Positions 40,926 to 54,756 are shown, counted from the first letter of the stretch. The stretch: DNA of 64,000 nt from Pelomonas sp937871895 (GCF_046348265.1 NZ_JAXMEO010000013.1), one strand, 5' to 3'. Notes: generated from the letters alone by a model not told the origin. Program-made: numbers and translations.

Positions 40926-43782
40926 ATGAAGTCCTACAAGCTCGCACTGCCGTCGGTCGAGGACGCCTGGCGGCGGGACCGCAGCTTGCAGGCGCTGTCT
41001 GGCGCACTGAGCCACCAGCCCTTGGTTTGGATGCTGGGCCTGCCCGGCGCCGGCAAGACGACGCTGGCCGCGCAATGGGTGCGGCAGGCGCAAGGCGCTG
41101 GGCGCACCTGCATCTGGTACCGGCTGGACGAAGACGATGAGGACATCGCCGCGCTGTTCGACGCCCTGCGCCAAACGGCCGGCGCGGCGGACCTGCCGGC
41201 CTGGTCGCCCGCCCACGGCACCGAGCCCGAGCGCTTCGCCCGGCAGTTTTTTGCCCAATGGCTGGAGGCCCACCCCAGTGGCCTCACGCTCGTGCTGGAC
41301 GACTGCCACCGCCTGGGCGCGGGCAGCGGTTTTTTGGCGTGGTGGACGCGGTGGTGGACCTGGCGCGCAGCAGCGACGGGCGCTTGTCGCTCTTGATGCT
41401 GAGCCGCCGGGCGCCGCCGGCGCCGCTCGCGCGCGGGCAGGTGGCGGGCTGGCTCACGGTGTTTGACCAGCTCAGCCTGACGCCCGAGGAGGTGGCGGCC
41501 GTGGTGCGCCATGTGAGCGGCCGCACGCTGAGCAGCGCCGAGGCCCGTAGCCTGGATGCCGCCGAGGGCTGGATGGCCCATGTGCTCGCGCTCACGCGGC
41601 AGGGCGGCGCGGTGGCCGACGCGGCGCGCGGCTCGGTGGGCGAGTTCCTGTGCGAGGAGCTGCTGCGCCTGCTGCCAGTGGCCGAGCGGCGCCCGCTGCG
41701 TCTGGCGGCCGAGCTGCCCGAGCTGCCGCGCGACTGCGTGCCCCTGGCCCCTGCCACGTGCCGCCTGCTGGAGGAGCTGGCCGCGCAGCGCTACTTCGTC
41801 GAGCCCCTGCCCACCGGCTGGCGCCTGCACGACCTGCTGCGCGACGGGCTGTGTGCTCTCAACGCCCAGTTGGAGCCGCCGGCCGAGCTGGCCGCCGCGC
41901 GCCGCATGGCCGCCGGCTGGGTGGCCGAGGCCATGCCCGAGGTGGCCATGCACCTGCTTGTCGCGGCGGGCGACGTTGAGGCCGTGCAGACCCTGCTCGA
42001 CCGCGAAGGCCAGCGTTGGTTGGCCCAGGGCCGGCACCGCCAGCTCATCGCCTGGCTGGGCGCCTTGCCCGACCCCGCCCCGGCGGCGCGCGAGATCTGG
42101 CGCGCCGAGGCCCTGCTGCCGCTCGCGCCCGAGGAGGCGCGCCCAGTGTTCGCCCGCTGCCGAGCGGCGGCCGTGGCCACGACCCAGCCCGAGGCCGCCT
42201 GGCGGGCCTGGTGCGGCGAGGTGGCCAGCTACGTGGTGCAGTGGGGTGCCGTGCAGGGTCTGGCCGAGCTGGTGGACGAGCTGGAGGCCATGGCCGCCAC
42301 CTTGGGTCCGCCGGCCGGCGAGTGGCAGCTGCGCTGCGCCGCCGACGCGCTGACGGCACTGATGTACGGCCGCGCCGAGGACCCCCGCATCCGCCACTAC
42401 GCCGAGGCCACCGCCCGCAACATGCTGCTCAGCCTGGATGCCGCCGCGCGCATCGGCGCCGCCGCGCAGTTGCTGATCTACAAGCTCTGGTGGGCGGGCG
42501 ACTTCCCTGGCGGCCGGGCGCTGTACGACGCGTATGAGAGCGAGGTCGAACGCGGCCATGCCGATGGCAGCCTGCCCGCCTTGGCGCGGCTGCTGTGGTG
42601 GTCCAACGCCGCCATCGTCGATTGGCAGTGCGGCGACCCGGCGCGCTGCTACGCCAAGGTCGAGCAAGGCCTGGCCCTGGCGCAAAGCTCGGGCATCCAT
42701 TTGCGTGACTTCTTCCTGCTGACCCAGGGCATCTTCTGCGCGCTGTCGCAGGAGGACTGGCCGCGTGCCGAAGCCTGGCTGGCCCAACTCGCGCACACCG
42801 AGCGCGGCCACCGGCGGCTGGACAGCATGGTCCACCACTTCTTCCGCAGCTGGCACGCGCTGTCGCGCGGCGATGCGGCCCTCGCGCTCGCTCACGCCGA
42901 GACCGCCCTGCCCATGGCTGAGGCCCTGGGCTCGCTGTTCCACCGCGTGATCGTGCTATCGGCCCTCGCGCCGGCGCGCCTGCACAACGGCGACCTGGCC
43001 GGCGCGGCCGAGGCCTACCGCATGCAACTGGCTCTGGCCAAGGGCAGCCAGAACCCCACCTTTGCCTACATCGCCTTCTGTGCCGGGGCCGAGATCGCCC
43101 TGGTGGCCGGCGACCGCGAGGCGCTGCGCAAGCAGGTTGAGCGCATGCTGACCGTCAAGCACCTCGGGGGCTTCCACAGTGACTGCGGCTGGCGCAGCCC
43201 GGTGCGCGCACGGCTGATGGCCTTTGCGCTGGAGGCTGGCGTGCTGCCCGAGGTGGCGCGGCAGTGGATCCGGCAAAAGCGGCTGTCACCCCCGAAGGTT
43301 TCACTGGCGACTGGCCCGTCCCCGTCCGCATCAAGGCCCTGCAGGGCCTGGAGGTGGAGCTGGATGAGCCGGGCGACACCGGCGGTGCCAAACCTGCGGC
43401 GCGCCTGCGTGAGCTGCTGGCCGCGCTGGTGGCCCGCCACCCGCAGGGCGTGCAGCAGGCTGAGCTGCAAGATTGGCTCTGGCCCGACGCGGAGGGCGAC
43501 AAGGCCGCCGCCTCGCTCAAGGTGGCCGTGCACCGGCTGCGTGCCTGGCTGGGGCACGAGAGCGTGCTGCTGCGCCAGGGCGTGCTCAGCCTCAACCCCC
43601 AGCGCGTCAGCTGCGACCTCTGGCAGGCCCGCGCGCGGGACCCGGCGGGTCTCGCGGCGGGCGCCGACGCCGTGCTGGCCGGGCTGGACCTGCCCCCGGT
43701 GCAGCAACTGCGCCAGCAACTGGCACGCCCCCACCCCCGGGAATCAGGGGGCGCTGACGCCGCTGGCGTTACCCATCGGTAA
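40926..43782 (+). pseudogene. Large NTPase/TPR/winged-helix (SARP- or MalT-like) regulator, broken by two 1-base shifts
   Basis: Three consecutive frames together encode one roughly 950-residue regulator. The N-terminal NTPase has Walker A MLGLPGAGKTTLAAQW and a Walker-B-like LTLVLDDCHRLG. A long helical TPR/MalT-like middle follows. The C-terminal domain is an OmpR-type winged helix (KPAARLRELLAALVARHP, HRLRAWLG). The first break is at the T-run near 41330-41336; adding one T restores ...GSGFFGVVDAVVD. The second is at the C-run near 43290-43295; adding one C restores ...RLSPPEGFTGDW. No stop interrupts the frames otherwise. Both are single-base losses in homopolymers, so a sequencing error is at least as likely as true decay. 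It follows crcB by 10 bases and precedes a PEP-CTERM gene it might control. Confidence 0.8.
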
Positions 43783-43828
43783 CCCCTGCATTTCGACACT
43801 GGGCGCGAATCTCCTGGAGACACCGCCC

Positions 43829-44664
43829 ATGCCCACTCCCACCCGCATCCTCCGCGCCGCCCGGCTCCTGGCCGGCGCTTGTGTCCTGGCGCCTGCCTGC
43901 CGGCCAGCGCTCTGCCCGCCCTCTGGAGCTATGGCGCCTACGGCTATGACAACCCGGCGCTGGGCGTCTCCGAGACCACGTTCACGCCCGGCAGCGGCTT
44001 CAAGCTCGCCAGCAACGCCAGCTTCTCGTCCATGTCCAGCCTCGGCGCGCCGGTGGCGCAGGCGTCGGTGTTCACGCCGGGTTGGTTCACGACCAACCAG
44101 TCCAACCTGAATGCCTCGGCCAGCGCTGCGGTGCAGTACGACTTCATTGTGCAGACCGATGGTCCCTTCAGCGAGGTCGTGCCCATCACCGTGCGCGGTC
44201 GCTACTACTTGTTTGCCGACAACGAGGGCAGCGCCAGCGGCTATGCCCGCGTGGCCGTCTCCAACACCCCGGGCGGCTTGCCTCCCGGGGGCAGCCTGCA
44301 GCGCACCAACCTGAGCTTTGGCTGCGGCGCCGGTTCGCCGGACTGCGGCGTGATGCATGACTTCGAGTTCAACCTGTTGATTGCGAGCTTTGGCACGGCG
44401 TCGCCGGGCGAGATTGGCCGCTTCTCCATCCTCGCCACGGCCCGCATTGGCGCGCTGTCCAAGTACGCCTCCAGCGCCTCGGCCTGGGTGGACCCGGTCT
44501 TCGAGATCGACCCCACCTGGGCCGCGGCCCACCCTGGGGCTTCGTTCATCCTGGGCCCTGGCGCCACCAACGCCTTGGCTGCGCCACCGGTGCCCGAGCC
44601 GGGCAGCGTCGCGCTGATGTCGCTGGGCCTCGTGACCCTACTCTGGCGCCGCCGGCGCAGCTAG
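43829..44664 (+). CDS. PEP-CTERM sorting-domain protein, signal peptide in another frame
   Basis: An exported protein of roughly 278 residues ending in the exosortase signal VPEPGSVALMSLGLVTLLWRRRR (PEP motif, hydrophobic helix, arginine tail). The mature part is readable without stops from about 43885 to 44664 and is rich in Ser, Ala, Gly and aromatic residues. The best start is ATG 43829, with GGAG 11 bases upstream and a signal-like MPTPTRILRAARLLAGA. That codon is in a different frame from the mature part. One missing base near 43890-43900 would reconcile them (giving ...LAPALPASALPALWSYG). Alternatively translation could begin at TTG 43879, but that leaves no signal peptide. Target of an XrtA-type exosortase encoded elsewhere. 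Confidence 0.78.
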
Positions 44665-44703
44665 GCGTCTGCGCTCAGACTCCTGGCCTTTGATCTGACG
44701 CAA

Positions 44704-44732
44704 CTTGAATTCCTCCGGCTGATGCCCAACTC
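44704..44732 (+). promoter_or_regulatory. Heat-shock (sigma-32-like) promoter of clpB
   Basis: CTTGAA at 44704-44709 matches the sigma-32 -35 element. About 14-15 bases further on, GCCCAACT at 44724-44731 partly matches the CCCCATNT -10 element. The spacing is right and the site lies about 25 bases before the clpB start codon, behind its GGAGGAG Shine-Dalgarno. The -10 match is imperfect. Confidence 0.5.
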
Positions 44733-44755
44733 GGGTGCAACCGGAGGAGTTCTTC

Positions 44756-47343
<2,588 letters not shown>

Positions 47344-47350
<7 letters not shown>

Positions 47351-50300
47351 AGCTCAGCGGTGCGGCGCCGCCGCAGGCGCAGCACCATGCCCAGGCCGCC
47401 CACCAGGCCCATCAGCCAGCTGGAGGGCTCGGGCACGGCGGGGGTGTTGCCCAGGGGCTGGGTGGCAAGCAGGCCGTGCTGGGTCAGTTGCTGCAGGTCG
47501 AGCTGGCCGGCGTCGTAGCCCTGCACTTCGATGCGGGCGGGGTCCAGGCTGCCCTCGAAGTTGGCGAACTGCAGCAGTTGCAGGCTTTGGCCTGGAGCCA
47601 GTTTGAAGCCGGGCTGGAAGATCAGGCGCAGCCGGCCTTCAAAGTGCAGCAGGCCGATGTCGAGCAATTGGTCTGAGGCTGGGCCCACCTCCAGGTCGAG
47701 CTGGCTGTTGCTGCCGAAGTAGAGGTTCCCGCCATGGAAGTGCACGCTGGCCGGGCTGTTGCCGGGGCTGTAGCCCGCCTCGAAGCGCACGTCGCCCATG
47801 AAGTCGCCGGCGCCTGAGACGGCGTCCACAAAGCTGATGCGGCCGGTCTCGGCCACCACCAGGCCGTTGTTGACGAAGCGACCTTGCACGCTGGCATTGC
47901 CGTAGCTGCGCAGCTCTTCGCCGGCGGTGATGGTGGCGCCGTTCACGCTGGCCAGGCGGCCGCCATCGCGCACCAGGGTCGAGACGCCCAGCTCGGCCAG
48001 GTCGGTGTCGAGCAGCAGCACGGTCTGGTCTTGGGTGTCGAGCACGCCTTGGTAGGCGATGGCGTCACTGCGGGCCAGTTGGCCCAAAGTGAGTGCGCCG
48101 CCGGCCGCGCGGATCCAGGTGTTGTAGCCCTGGCCGCCGTGCAGGGCGGCATTGACCAGGCCGCGGCCGCTGAGGGTGCCGATCTGGTCCATGGCCAGGG
48201 CCGGGGCGCCCGCGCCCAGCGCCGAGACGAGGCCGCCGTCCAGTGTGAGGCTGGTGGCTTGCAGTGCGCCGCCGGGGCCCAGCAGCAAGGCAGAGCCGGC
48301 ACCGAGCTGCAGGTCGTGGTCCACCTGCAGGGTGCGGCCGGCTTCCAGCTGCAGCACAAAGGGCAGCTGTGCGCCGTCCAGCGCCACGCCGCTGGGGCCC
48401 GTCACGTGCAGGGTGCCGCTGCGCCAGTCCAGCTGCCCTGGCTGGCCCAGAGCCACGGCGTTGCTGCGCAGCGTGGCGTCCTGCAGCAGCAGGCTGCCCA
48501 GTGGGTTTTCCTTGCGCGTGGTGCCGCTCACTTCGACCAGGGCACCGTCGGTGATGCTGAGCTTGCCGGCTTGCACGAAGCCCACGCGCAGGTCACCGTT
48601 GACCATCCAGCGTGTCCCGGCCCCCCAGACCTCGGCCAGGCCCTGGCCTGAGGTGGAGGTGCCGATCTGCGCAGTGCCGGTTTGCAGCTGCCCGCCTTCG
48701 CCCAGGTAGAGCGCGCCGGTGCCGCCGCTGCCCAGCACGAAGCTGCCGCTGGCCGTGAGGCTGCTGCCCACGCCGCCCAGGTTCAGGCTGCCGCGCCCCT
48801 GCGTGCCGCTGCCGATGCTGAGGCCGCCATCGAACTGCGCCGTGGCGCCACCGTTCACGAGCAGGCTGCCCTCGGCCTGTTCCCCCACGCTGACGGACTT
48901 GCCCACCACGCTGGAGCCCACGCCGTCGAGCAGCAGCGCGCCACTGCCGCCCGACTTGCCGATGTTCAAGTTTTGCCCGACCACGAGCTTGGCACCCTGG
49001 TTGACGGTGAAGTTGCCCGTGCCCACGAGGCCGACGCTGAGCACGCCGGTCTGGTTCCAGCTCGTGCTGGCGCCCGAGAGCAGCACCCGGCCCATGGCCG
49101 GCCCGGCGTAGGCGATCTTGGCGTCGCCATTCACCTGGATCCTGCTGCCTTCGTCGGCGCGCAGCACGCCATTGCTCACCAGGCCCACGATCAGGTTGCC
49201 GTTGACGGTCAGTTGGCTGGCGCCGTGCAGGTCGAGGCTGTTCTCGCCGTCGCTCATGCCGACCCCGAGCTGCGTGGTGCCGAGCTCGGCGGTGGCGCCG
49301 CTCAGGAAGCTCACGGCGGCCCAGCCGCTGCCGCCGATGCTGGTCTCGCCGCTGACGCGCAGGCGCGTGCCCGCGCCGCTGACGCTGAGCACGCCGCGCG
49401 CGCCCGTGTTGCTGCCCATGCTCAAGCTCTGGGCCTGCAGCAGGCCCGCGCTCTCGACGGTCACGCTCGACACGCCCCGGCTGCCCAGGGCCAGGCTGCC
49501 GTTCACGACCCAACTCGCGTCGCGGCTGATGTCCACATTGCCCCGGTAGAGCGCATTGGCGCCCACGTCGCCGCTCTGGCTGGTCAGCTGAGCGCCGTCG
49601 TGCAGCGAGAGGCGGCCGCGCCCCACGTCTCCCACGATGACCGCGCCCGTGAAGCTGGCGCTGGTGTCGTAGCCACCGGCCTCCAGCGCCGCGCCCATCG
49701 CGCCACCGAACAGCGGCGGGGCATTGTTCAAGGACAGGCTGGTGCCCTGCAGCCGCCCACCCTCGCTCAGCACGATGCGGCCCGTGCCGCCCGGCATGCC
49801 GACGGTGATGGCACCGCTGGCGGCAGCGAGCGAGCCCAGCCCGGTGACCGTGACGAGGCCGTCCGCCGCCGCCCCCACCACGCCGCCCGCGCTGTTCCAG
49901 CGTGCGCCGCCCTGCACGGTCAAGGCCCCCGAGCCGGCCGAGCCGATGATGAAGGACCCCGTGCCATTGAGCAGGCTTCCCGGGCCACTCAGGCTCACAA
50001 AGCTGGCGGCCGGCGTGCCCAGGCTGGTGTTGGTGCTGCCGACTTCGAGCTGGTTGATCTGCGCCGTGCCAGCGGTCTGGACGAAGCTGGCGCTGTACCC
50101 AGCCAGGCTGGAGAGATCGAGGCTGCCCGCCGTGAGCGTGCCCCCGGTTTGCTTGAAGCCCGAGGCCGCCGCCGTGCTTTGCAGCTTCAGCGTGCCGGCG
50201 TAGGCGGTGCCGGCGCTGAGGTCCCAGCTGCCCCCGAGGACGGTGGCCGTTCCGATCACCTGCAGCTCGCCGCCGCTTTGCGCGATGCGGCCGAGCCGCG

Positions 50301-50733
50301 TGGTGCCGGTGCCCACGCCGACCTGCACCGCGCCCAGCGTCAGGGTCGTCACGTGCAGCGAGCCGCGCGCCATGTCGAGACCTGCCGCAAAGCTGGTGCT
50401 GCCGGCCATCGACAGCAGCGAGGCAAAGCCGCTGGATGAAGACGCGCGCTGCGGCTGCGCAAAGCTCACCAGGGTCTCGGCCGTGGCGGTGCTGAGCTGG
50501 ATGTAGGCGTTGTCGGTCAGCGTGGGGGCCGCCAGGCCGGTGATGCCGCCATCGTTGATGGCCCAGCAGGTGGGCATGCCCTGGCTGTTGGTGCCGCTGG
50601 GCAGGCCGAACCAGTCGGCCGCGCGGCAGCCACCGAGGAACTGCCATCGGTGGTCGGTGGCCACCGACGGGCTGGGGCTGAGGGCGATCAGGCAGGCGGC
50701 CGTGATCAGGGGCAGGCGCAGTAGAGGTTTCAT
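47344..50733 (-). CDS. Large beta-helix PEP-CTERM surface protein A
   Basis: An 1129-aa exported protein. A signal peptide (1-25) is followed by a compact Cys/Trp motif, WQFLGGCRAADW...NSQGMPTCW. About 1000 residues of Gly/Ser/Val/Leu-rich repeats (LSVxGxGTRL..G.xxVGxxGxGxLxVxxGA pattern) then follow, of the kind that form autotransporter-like parallel beta helices. The C-terminal VPEPSSWLMGLVGGLGMVLRLRRRR is a PEP-CTERM exosortase signal. There is no autotransporter barrel, so it should be anchored or released through exosortase. It is paralogous to and divergent from the protein at 50864. Probably extracellular matrix or adhesion; not experimentally known. Confidence 0.88.
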
Positions 50734-50863
50734 GCCGTCACTCTAGGAAGACGGCGCTGTGCCTGCATCGTCCAGCGGGATGTGCGAACCCCATCCTTTC
50801 GGAGGGGGTGGAGATCCGTTTGGCGGATGGGCAGGGCCCGGCGTGCGCGGCATCGTGCGCGGC

Positions 50864-53389
50864 ATGAAAGCACGTCTTGCCCTGTTGGCCAGCCTCAGCC
50901 TGCTGGCCTTGCCCGCCCCAGCCGCACAGCGCTGGTGGACCTATATCGGAGGCTGCGGCAACGCCGACTGGCTGGGCGTGCTTGCAGCGCCCAACAGCCA
51001 GGGCCAGATCACCTGTTGGTCCACGCTGGCCGGTGGCGCCTCGGGGGCGCTGCCGCCGCTGGCGGCGGACCAAGTCTTCCTGGTCAATGCCCAGGCCGGT
51101 GCCGAGTTGCTGACGCCCTTGGCGGGTGCCAGCCGCACGCCCTTCAATGCCAGCGCGCAATGGCTGGACGCGCGCGGATCGGCCAGCTTTGCCACCGGCC
51201 TGATGGTGGACAAGGGCTCGCTGCGCCTGCAACTGCTGACCCTGGGCAGCGAGCTGGGCGAGGCCGAGCAACGCGGCCGCCTGCTGCAAAACGGCGGCAG
51301 CGTGAACCTGGAACGCGCCCTGGTGCGCCTGGGCGACTACACGCTGCAATCGGGCACGCTGACGGCCACCGACATGCTGCTGCAAGGCAACAAGCCGCGC
51401 TATGAGCAAAGCGGCGGCACCGCCAGCTTCCAGCGCCTGGTGCTGGAGGCGCCAGCCACCGGCGGCGATGCCTTGCTGCGGCACACCGGCGGTGCGCTGA
51501 GCATCGGCGCCCTGACGCTCAACTCCGAGCGCCTGACCGGCGCAACCGTGGACGCACAAGCGGGCACCAGTGCGCGGGTGGACAGCCTGCTCACCACCGG
51601 CAGCCAGCGCTCCTTCATCAACCTGGGCGCCGGCACGAGCTGGCAGAGCCAGAGCGCCACGCTGGCGCAGGCGGCCTATGGAGTGACGCGCGTGCAGCTG
51701 GCCGCTGGCGCCAGTTGGACGCTGAGTGATCTGCTGGTGCTGGCCAGCGCGGGCGAAGCCCTTTTGGAGCTGTCGGGAGGGGCGCAGCTCAGTACCCACA
51801 ACACCTTGCTGGCCAACCAGGTCATGGGGTCGGGCGAGCTGGTGCTGCGCGATGGCGGCACGCATTGGCACAACGACGGCATCCTGGCCATTGGCCAGGC
51901 GCGTTTTGGCACGGTGCGGGTCGAGAACGGGGCCACGGTCAACAGCGGCGCCCTCACGCTCGGCGATGACGTCAACGCGCGCGGCTACCTGAAGCTGGAC
52001 GGTGCGGGCACGCGCTGGGACAGCGGCCGCATCACCGTGGCCAACCTGGGCCAGGGAGACGTGACCGTGCGCAATGGGGCGCAACTGCACAGCACCAGCG
52101 CCATGGTGGCCAACAACGTGGCCAGCAATGGCTTTGTCGATGTGCGGGGCGGGCAGGCGCTGTGGGCCGTGTCGGGCACGCTGTCGCTGGGCGGGGCCGG
52201 CAGTGGCCGGCTGACCATCGGCGACGGCGGCCAGGTGCAGGCCAACAGCTTGTGGCTGGGCGCCGGCGGCCTGCTGCTGCTGGACGGCGGCAGCCTGATT
52301 TTGGGCCAGGGCATGACGCTGAACCCCGGCAGTGGCTTCCAATGGCAGCGCGGCCTGCTGCGCTATGACGCGGGCGACCAGCAATTGGGGCAGGGCGGCC
52401 TGCCCAAGGCCCTGAGTCTTGGCGCCGCGCAGCGGCTTGAAGTGGCCGAGCGCCTCAGCCTGCCCACGGGCAGCGTGCTGCTGCTGGCCGGTGGCAGCCT
52501 GCAGGCCAAGGCCGTGCAGCTCAATGGCGGGGTGCTGGTTGGTGACGCCAACGGGCGGCTCGACATGAACAGCATGCCCTACCTGGTAGGCTCAGGCACG
52601 GCGGCCGTGGCGGTGAGTGGCGGCAGCGGCAAGGCGCATCGCATCGAGGCCACGGGCAGCCTGCTGCTGGGCGATCTGTCGCGCAGCGACGGCATCGACT
52701 TTGGCGGTCACCTCGTGGTGGGCAGCCAGCTGGTGTCGCTCAACGACGCCGACCTGGCCGAGTTGAATGCCAAGGTGTTTCTGGACCAGGGCGGCCGCTT
52801 GGCCAGCGTGAATGGCATCCATCTGGCTGCGGACGGCGTCCTGCTCAGCGAGGGCAGCTCGCAGGTGCAGGGGGCCTTCGTCAACGATGGACGTGTGGTG
52901 TCGAACCAGGGCCTGCTGAGTTTTCTGGGCGACGTCAGTGGCGCCGGCAGCTTCTCGGGCGCCGTGCGCTTCCTGGCTGGCTATGCGCCGGGCAGTGGCG
53001 CGCTTGGGGCCGACTTTGGCGGCGGCGACCTCAGCCTGGGTGAGCACGCACAGTTGCGGATGGCGCTGGGAGCGAGCGGGTCCGACCACCTGACCGGCAT
53101 CGATGCGTTGAGCTTTGATGGCACCCTCATCCTGCAGGTGGATGCCGGCGCCGCCAGCGGCGGCGTGTTCGACCTGCTGGACTTTGCGCATGCAGCGGGC
53201 CGCTTTGCAGGCGTGCAGGTGCATGGCGTGGCCACCGAGCGCGTGGACCTGAGCCGGCTCTACAGCACAGGCGAGGTGCGCATTGCGCCGGTGCCCGAGC
53301 CGGCCAGTGCGCTGTTGGCCCTGGGCGGCCTGGCGCTGCTGCTGGCCCGGCGCCGCTCCGGCGACTGGGCCGCGTTCAGAGGAAGGTAG
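50864..53389 (+). CDS. Large beta-helix PEP-CTERM surface protein B
   Basis: An 841-aa exported protein of the same build as its divergent neighbour. A signal peptide (MKARLALLASLSLLALPAPA) leads to the matching Cys/Trp motif WWTYIGGCGNADW...NSQGQITCW. Beta-helix repeats and the PEP-CTERM tail VPEPASALLALGGLALLLARRRS follow. The tail is unusual in running a further ten residues past the arginines (GDWAAFRGR). ATG 50864 was preferred over upstream in-frame codons because the signal peptide starts there. The 130-base gap between the two genes should hold both promoters. Its 3' end overlaps the diguanylate cyclase gene by 14 bases. Confidence 0.87.
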   Translation: MKARLALLASLSLLALPAPAAQRWWTYIGGCGNADWLGVLAAPNSQGQITCWSTLAGGASGALPPLAADQVFLVNAQAGAELLTPLAGASRTPFNASAQWLDARGSASFATGLMVDKGSLRLQLLTLGSELGEAEQRGRLLQNGGSVNLERALVRLGDYTLQSGTLTATDMLLQGNKPRYEQSGGTASFQRLVLEAPATGGDALLRHTGGALSIGALTLNSERLTGATVDAQAGTSARVDSLLTTGSQRSFINLGAGTSWQSQSATLAQAAYGVTRVQLAAGASWTLSDLLVLASAGEALLELSGGAQLSTHNTLLANQVMGSGELVLRDGGTHWHNDGILAIGQARFGTVRVENGATVNSGALTLGDDVNARGYLKLDGAGTRWDSGRITVANLGQGDVTVRNGAQLHSTSAMVANNVASNGFVDVRGGQALWAVSGTLSLGGAGSGRLTIGDGGQVQANSLWLGAGGLLLLDGGSLILGQGMTLNPGSGFQWQRGLLRYDAGDQQLGQGGLPKALSLGAAQRLEVAERLSLPTGSVLLLAGGSLQAKAVQLNGGVLVGDANGRLDMNSMPYLVGSGTAAVAVSGGSGKAHRIEATGSLLLGDLSRSDGIDFGGHLVVGSQLVSLNDADLAELNAKVFLDQGGRLASVNGIHLAADGVLLSEGSSQVQGAFVNDGRVVSNQGLLSFLGDVSGAGSFSGAVRFLAGYAPGSGALGADFGGGDLSLGEHAQLRMALGASGSDHLTGIDALSFDGTLILQVDAGAASGGVFDLLDFAHAAGRFAGVQVHGVATERVDLSRLYSTGEVRIAPVPEPASALLALGGLALLLARRRSGDWAAFRGR

Positions 53390-54695
53390 AGACCGGCTCG
53401 CTGCCGCTGGCGCTTTCCACGCGGTTGCGGCCCTCGGACTTGGCGCGGTAGAGCGCCTTGTCGGCGCGCTTGAAGGCCTCGTCGGCCGTGTGGCCGGGCG
53501 GGGCCACGGCAACGCCGAAGCTGGCGGTGATGTTGAGGCTCAGGCGCGCATCAAAGTCAAAACGCGCCACCCGGTCGCGCAGCTTTTCGGCCAGGGCGCT
53601 GGCTTCATCGAGCTTGTGGCCGCGGCACAGGATCACGAACTCCTCGCCGCCCCACCGGCCCACCACGTCGCTGCCGCGCACATTGGTGGCCAGCAGCGCG
53701 GCAAAGCGGCTCAGCACCTCGTCGCCCTTGCCGTGGCCGTGGCGGTCATTGACTTGCTTGAAGTGGTCGATGTCGGCAATCACGATGGTGATGCCCTCGT
53801 CCTCGTTCTCCAACTCGGACATCACTTGCTCGATGCCCCGGCGGTTGAGCACCCCGGTCAGCTCGTCCACGGCGGCAAGGCGGCGCAGCTCGTCCTGTGC
53901 CACACGCAGCTCGCGGGTGCGCGTCATCAGCGCATCGATCTCGCGCTGCTGGCTGCGGCTGCGCTGGCGCAGCTGCACGCTGCGATGCATGGACAGCAGC
54001 GACGCGCCCAGCAACCACGCGACGAGGATGGCGAGATAGGTCTGCTCGCGCGAGACCCACTCGCCATGCAGCACCAGATGCTCGATCTCCATCTCGTAGG
54101 TCTTGTTGGTCAGGTCGTCAGGGACGTCGACGGCAATCTGGATCGCGTTGTCGAGGCGCGCGCGGTTGTACTCGCGCGGGTGCTTCATCTGCATGATCCA
54201 CCACTCGGGCACGGTGAACTCGTTCAGGTCGATGCGCAACGGCTCGCCCAGGTCCTGAACGCGCAGATTGACGTAGTGCGGCCGTGGGCTGTTGGTGTCG
54301 TCCGCTTTGGAGAAGCGCGGGTCGAAGTTGCGGATGCCGAGGCGGACCAGCGTGCTGGGGCCCTTGAAGCGCATCTTGAGCTCGATGCTGGAGAAGGCGG
54401 ACAGGTCGAGGCCGCGCGTGGAGTCTTCCTTGACCAGTGAAAAGCCCATGCCACAGGCCTGCCAGCGGGCGGTCCGGGTGTAGTGGCATTGCAGGTGCCG
54501 CTTGGACTCGTCCACCCAGGTGACGCTGCCGGCGGTCTCGGGCTCACCGCTGTCCAGCAGGTAGTGGAAGTTGCCGGCCTGCGCATCCGAGAGGTCGAGC
54601 CGCCGCTCGGGCAGCAGGCGCTGCACGACGATGAGCGCCAGCGATAGCAGGATGCCGACAACGAGCAGGCGGGGGCTGGACAGTGCGGGCTGCAC
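53376..54695 (-). CDS. Membrane diguanylate cyclase with periplasmic sensor domain
   Basis: A 439-aa GGDEF protein making c-di-GMP. A first membrane helix lies at about 10-27, then a periplasmic beta-rich domain (about 35-245, pattern resembling a carbohydrate-binding/galactose-binding fold) and a second helix at about 248-265. A coiled coil follows, then the GGDEF domain with intact active site GRWGGEEF and the DIDHFKQVND metal motif. The upstream RxxD inhibitory-site arginine is present in the FDLP-equivalent region only weakly. No ATG fits. The GTG at 54695 (VQPALSSPRLLVVG) is chosen because it starts just before the first helix; longer forms run into the next gene. Together with lapD it implies active c-di-GMP control. 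Confidence 0.85.
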   Translation of the reverse strand: MQPALSSPRLLVVGILLSLALIVVQRLLPERRLDLSDAQAGNFHYLLDSGEPETAGSVTWVDESKRHLQCHYTRTARWQACGMGFSLVKEDSTRGLDLSAFSSIELKMRFKGPSTLVRLGIRNFDPRFSKADDTNSPRPHYVNLRVQDLGEPLRIDLNEFTVPEWWIMQMKHPREYNRARLDNAIQIAVDVPDDLTNKTYEMEIEHLVLHGEWVSREQTYLAILVAWLLGASLLSMHRSVQLRQRSRSQQREIDALMTRTRELRVAQDELRRLAAVDELTGVLNRRGIEQVMSELENEDEGITIVIADIDHFKQVNDRHGHGKGDEVLSRFAALLATNVRGSDVVGRWGGEEFVILCRGHKLDEASALAEKLRDRVARFDFDARLSLNITASFGVAVAPPGHTADEAFKRADKALYRAKSEGRNRVESASGSEPVSTFL

Positions 54696-54756
54696 GGCGA
54701 CAGGATCTTTCAGGGCAGGGGGCCGCGACGACTGTAGCGCCGCAGCCAGCGCGGCC

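Noticed and set aside
48682..50439. 585-codon plus-strand open frame opposite PEP-CTERM protein A
   Set aside because: Shadow of repetitive GC-rich DNA; it lacks a start signal and any recognisable domain.
50734..50863. Possible additional regulatory palindrome between the two divergent PEP-CTERM genes
   Set aside because: Only short GC-rich complementarities are seen; no convincing operator or -10/-35 pair could be fixed by eye.
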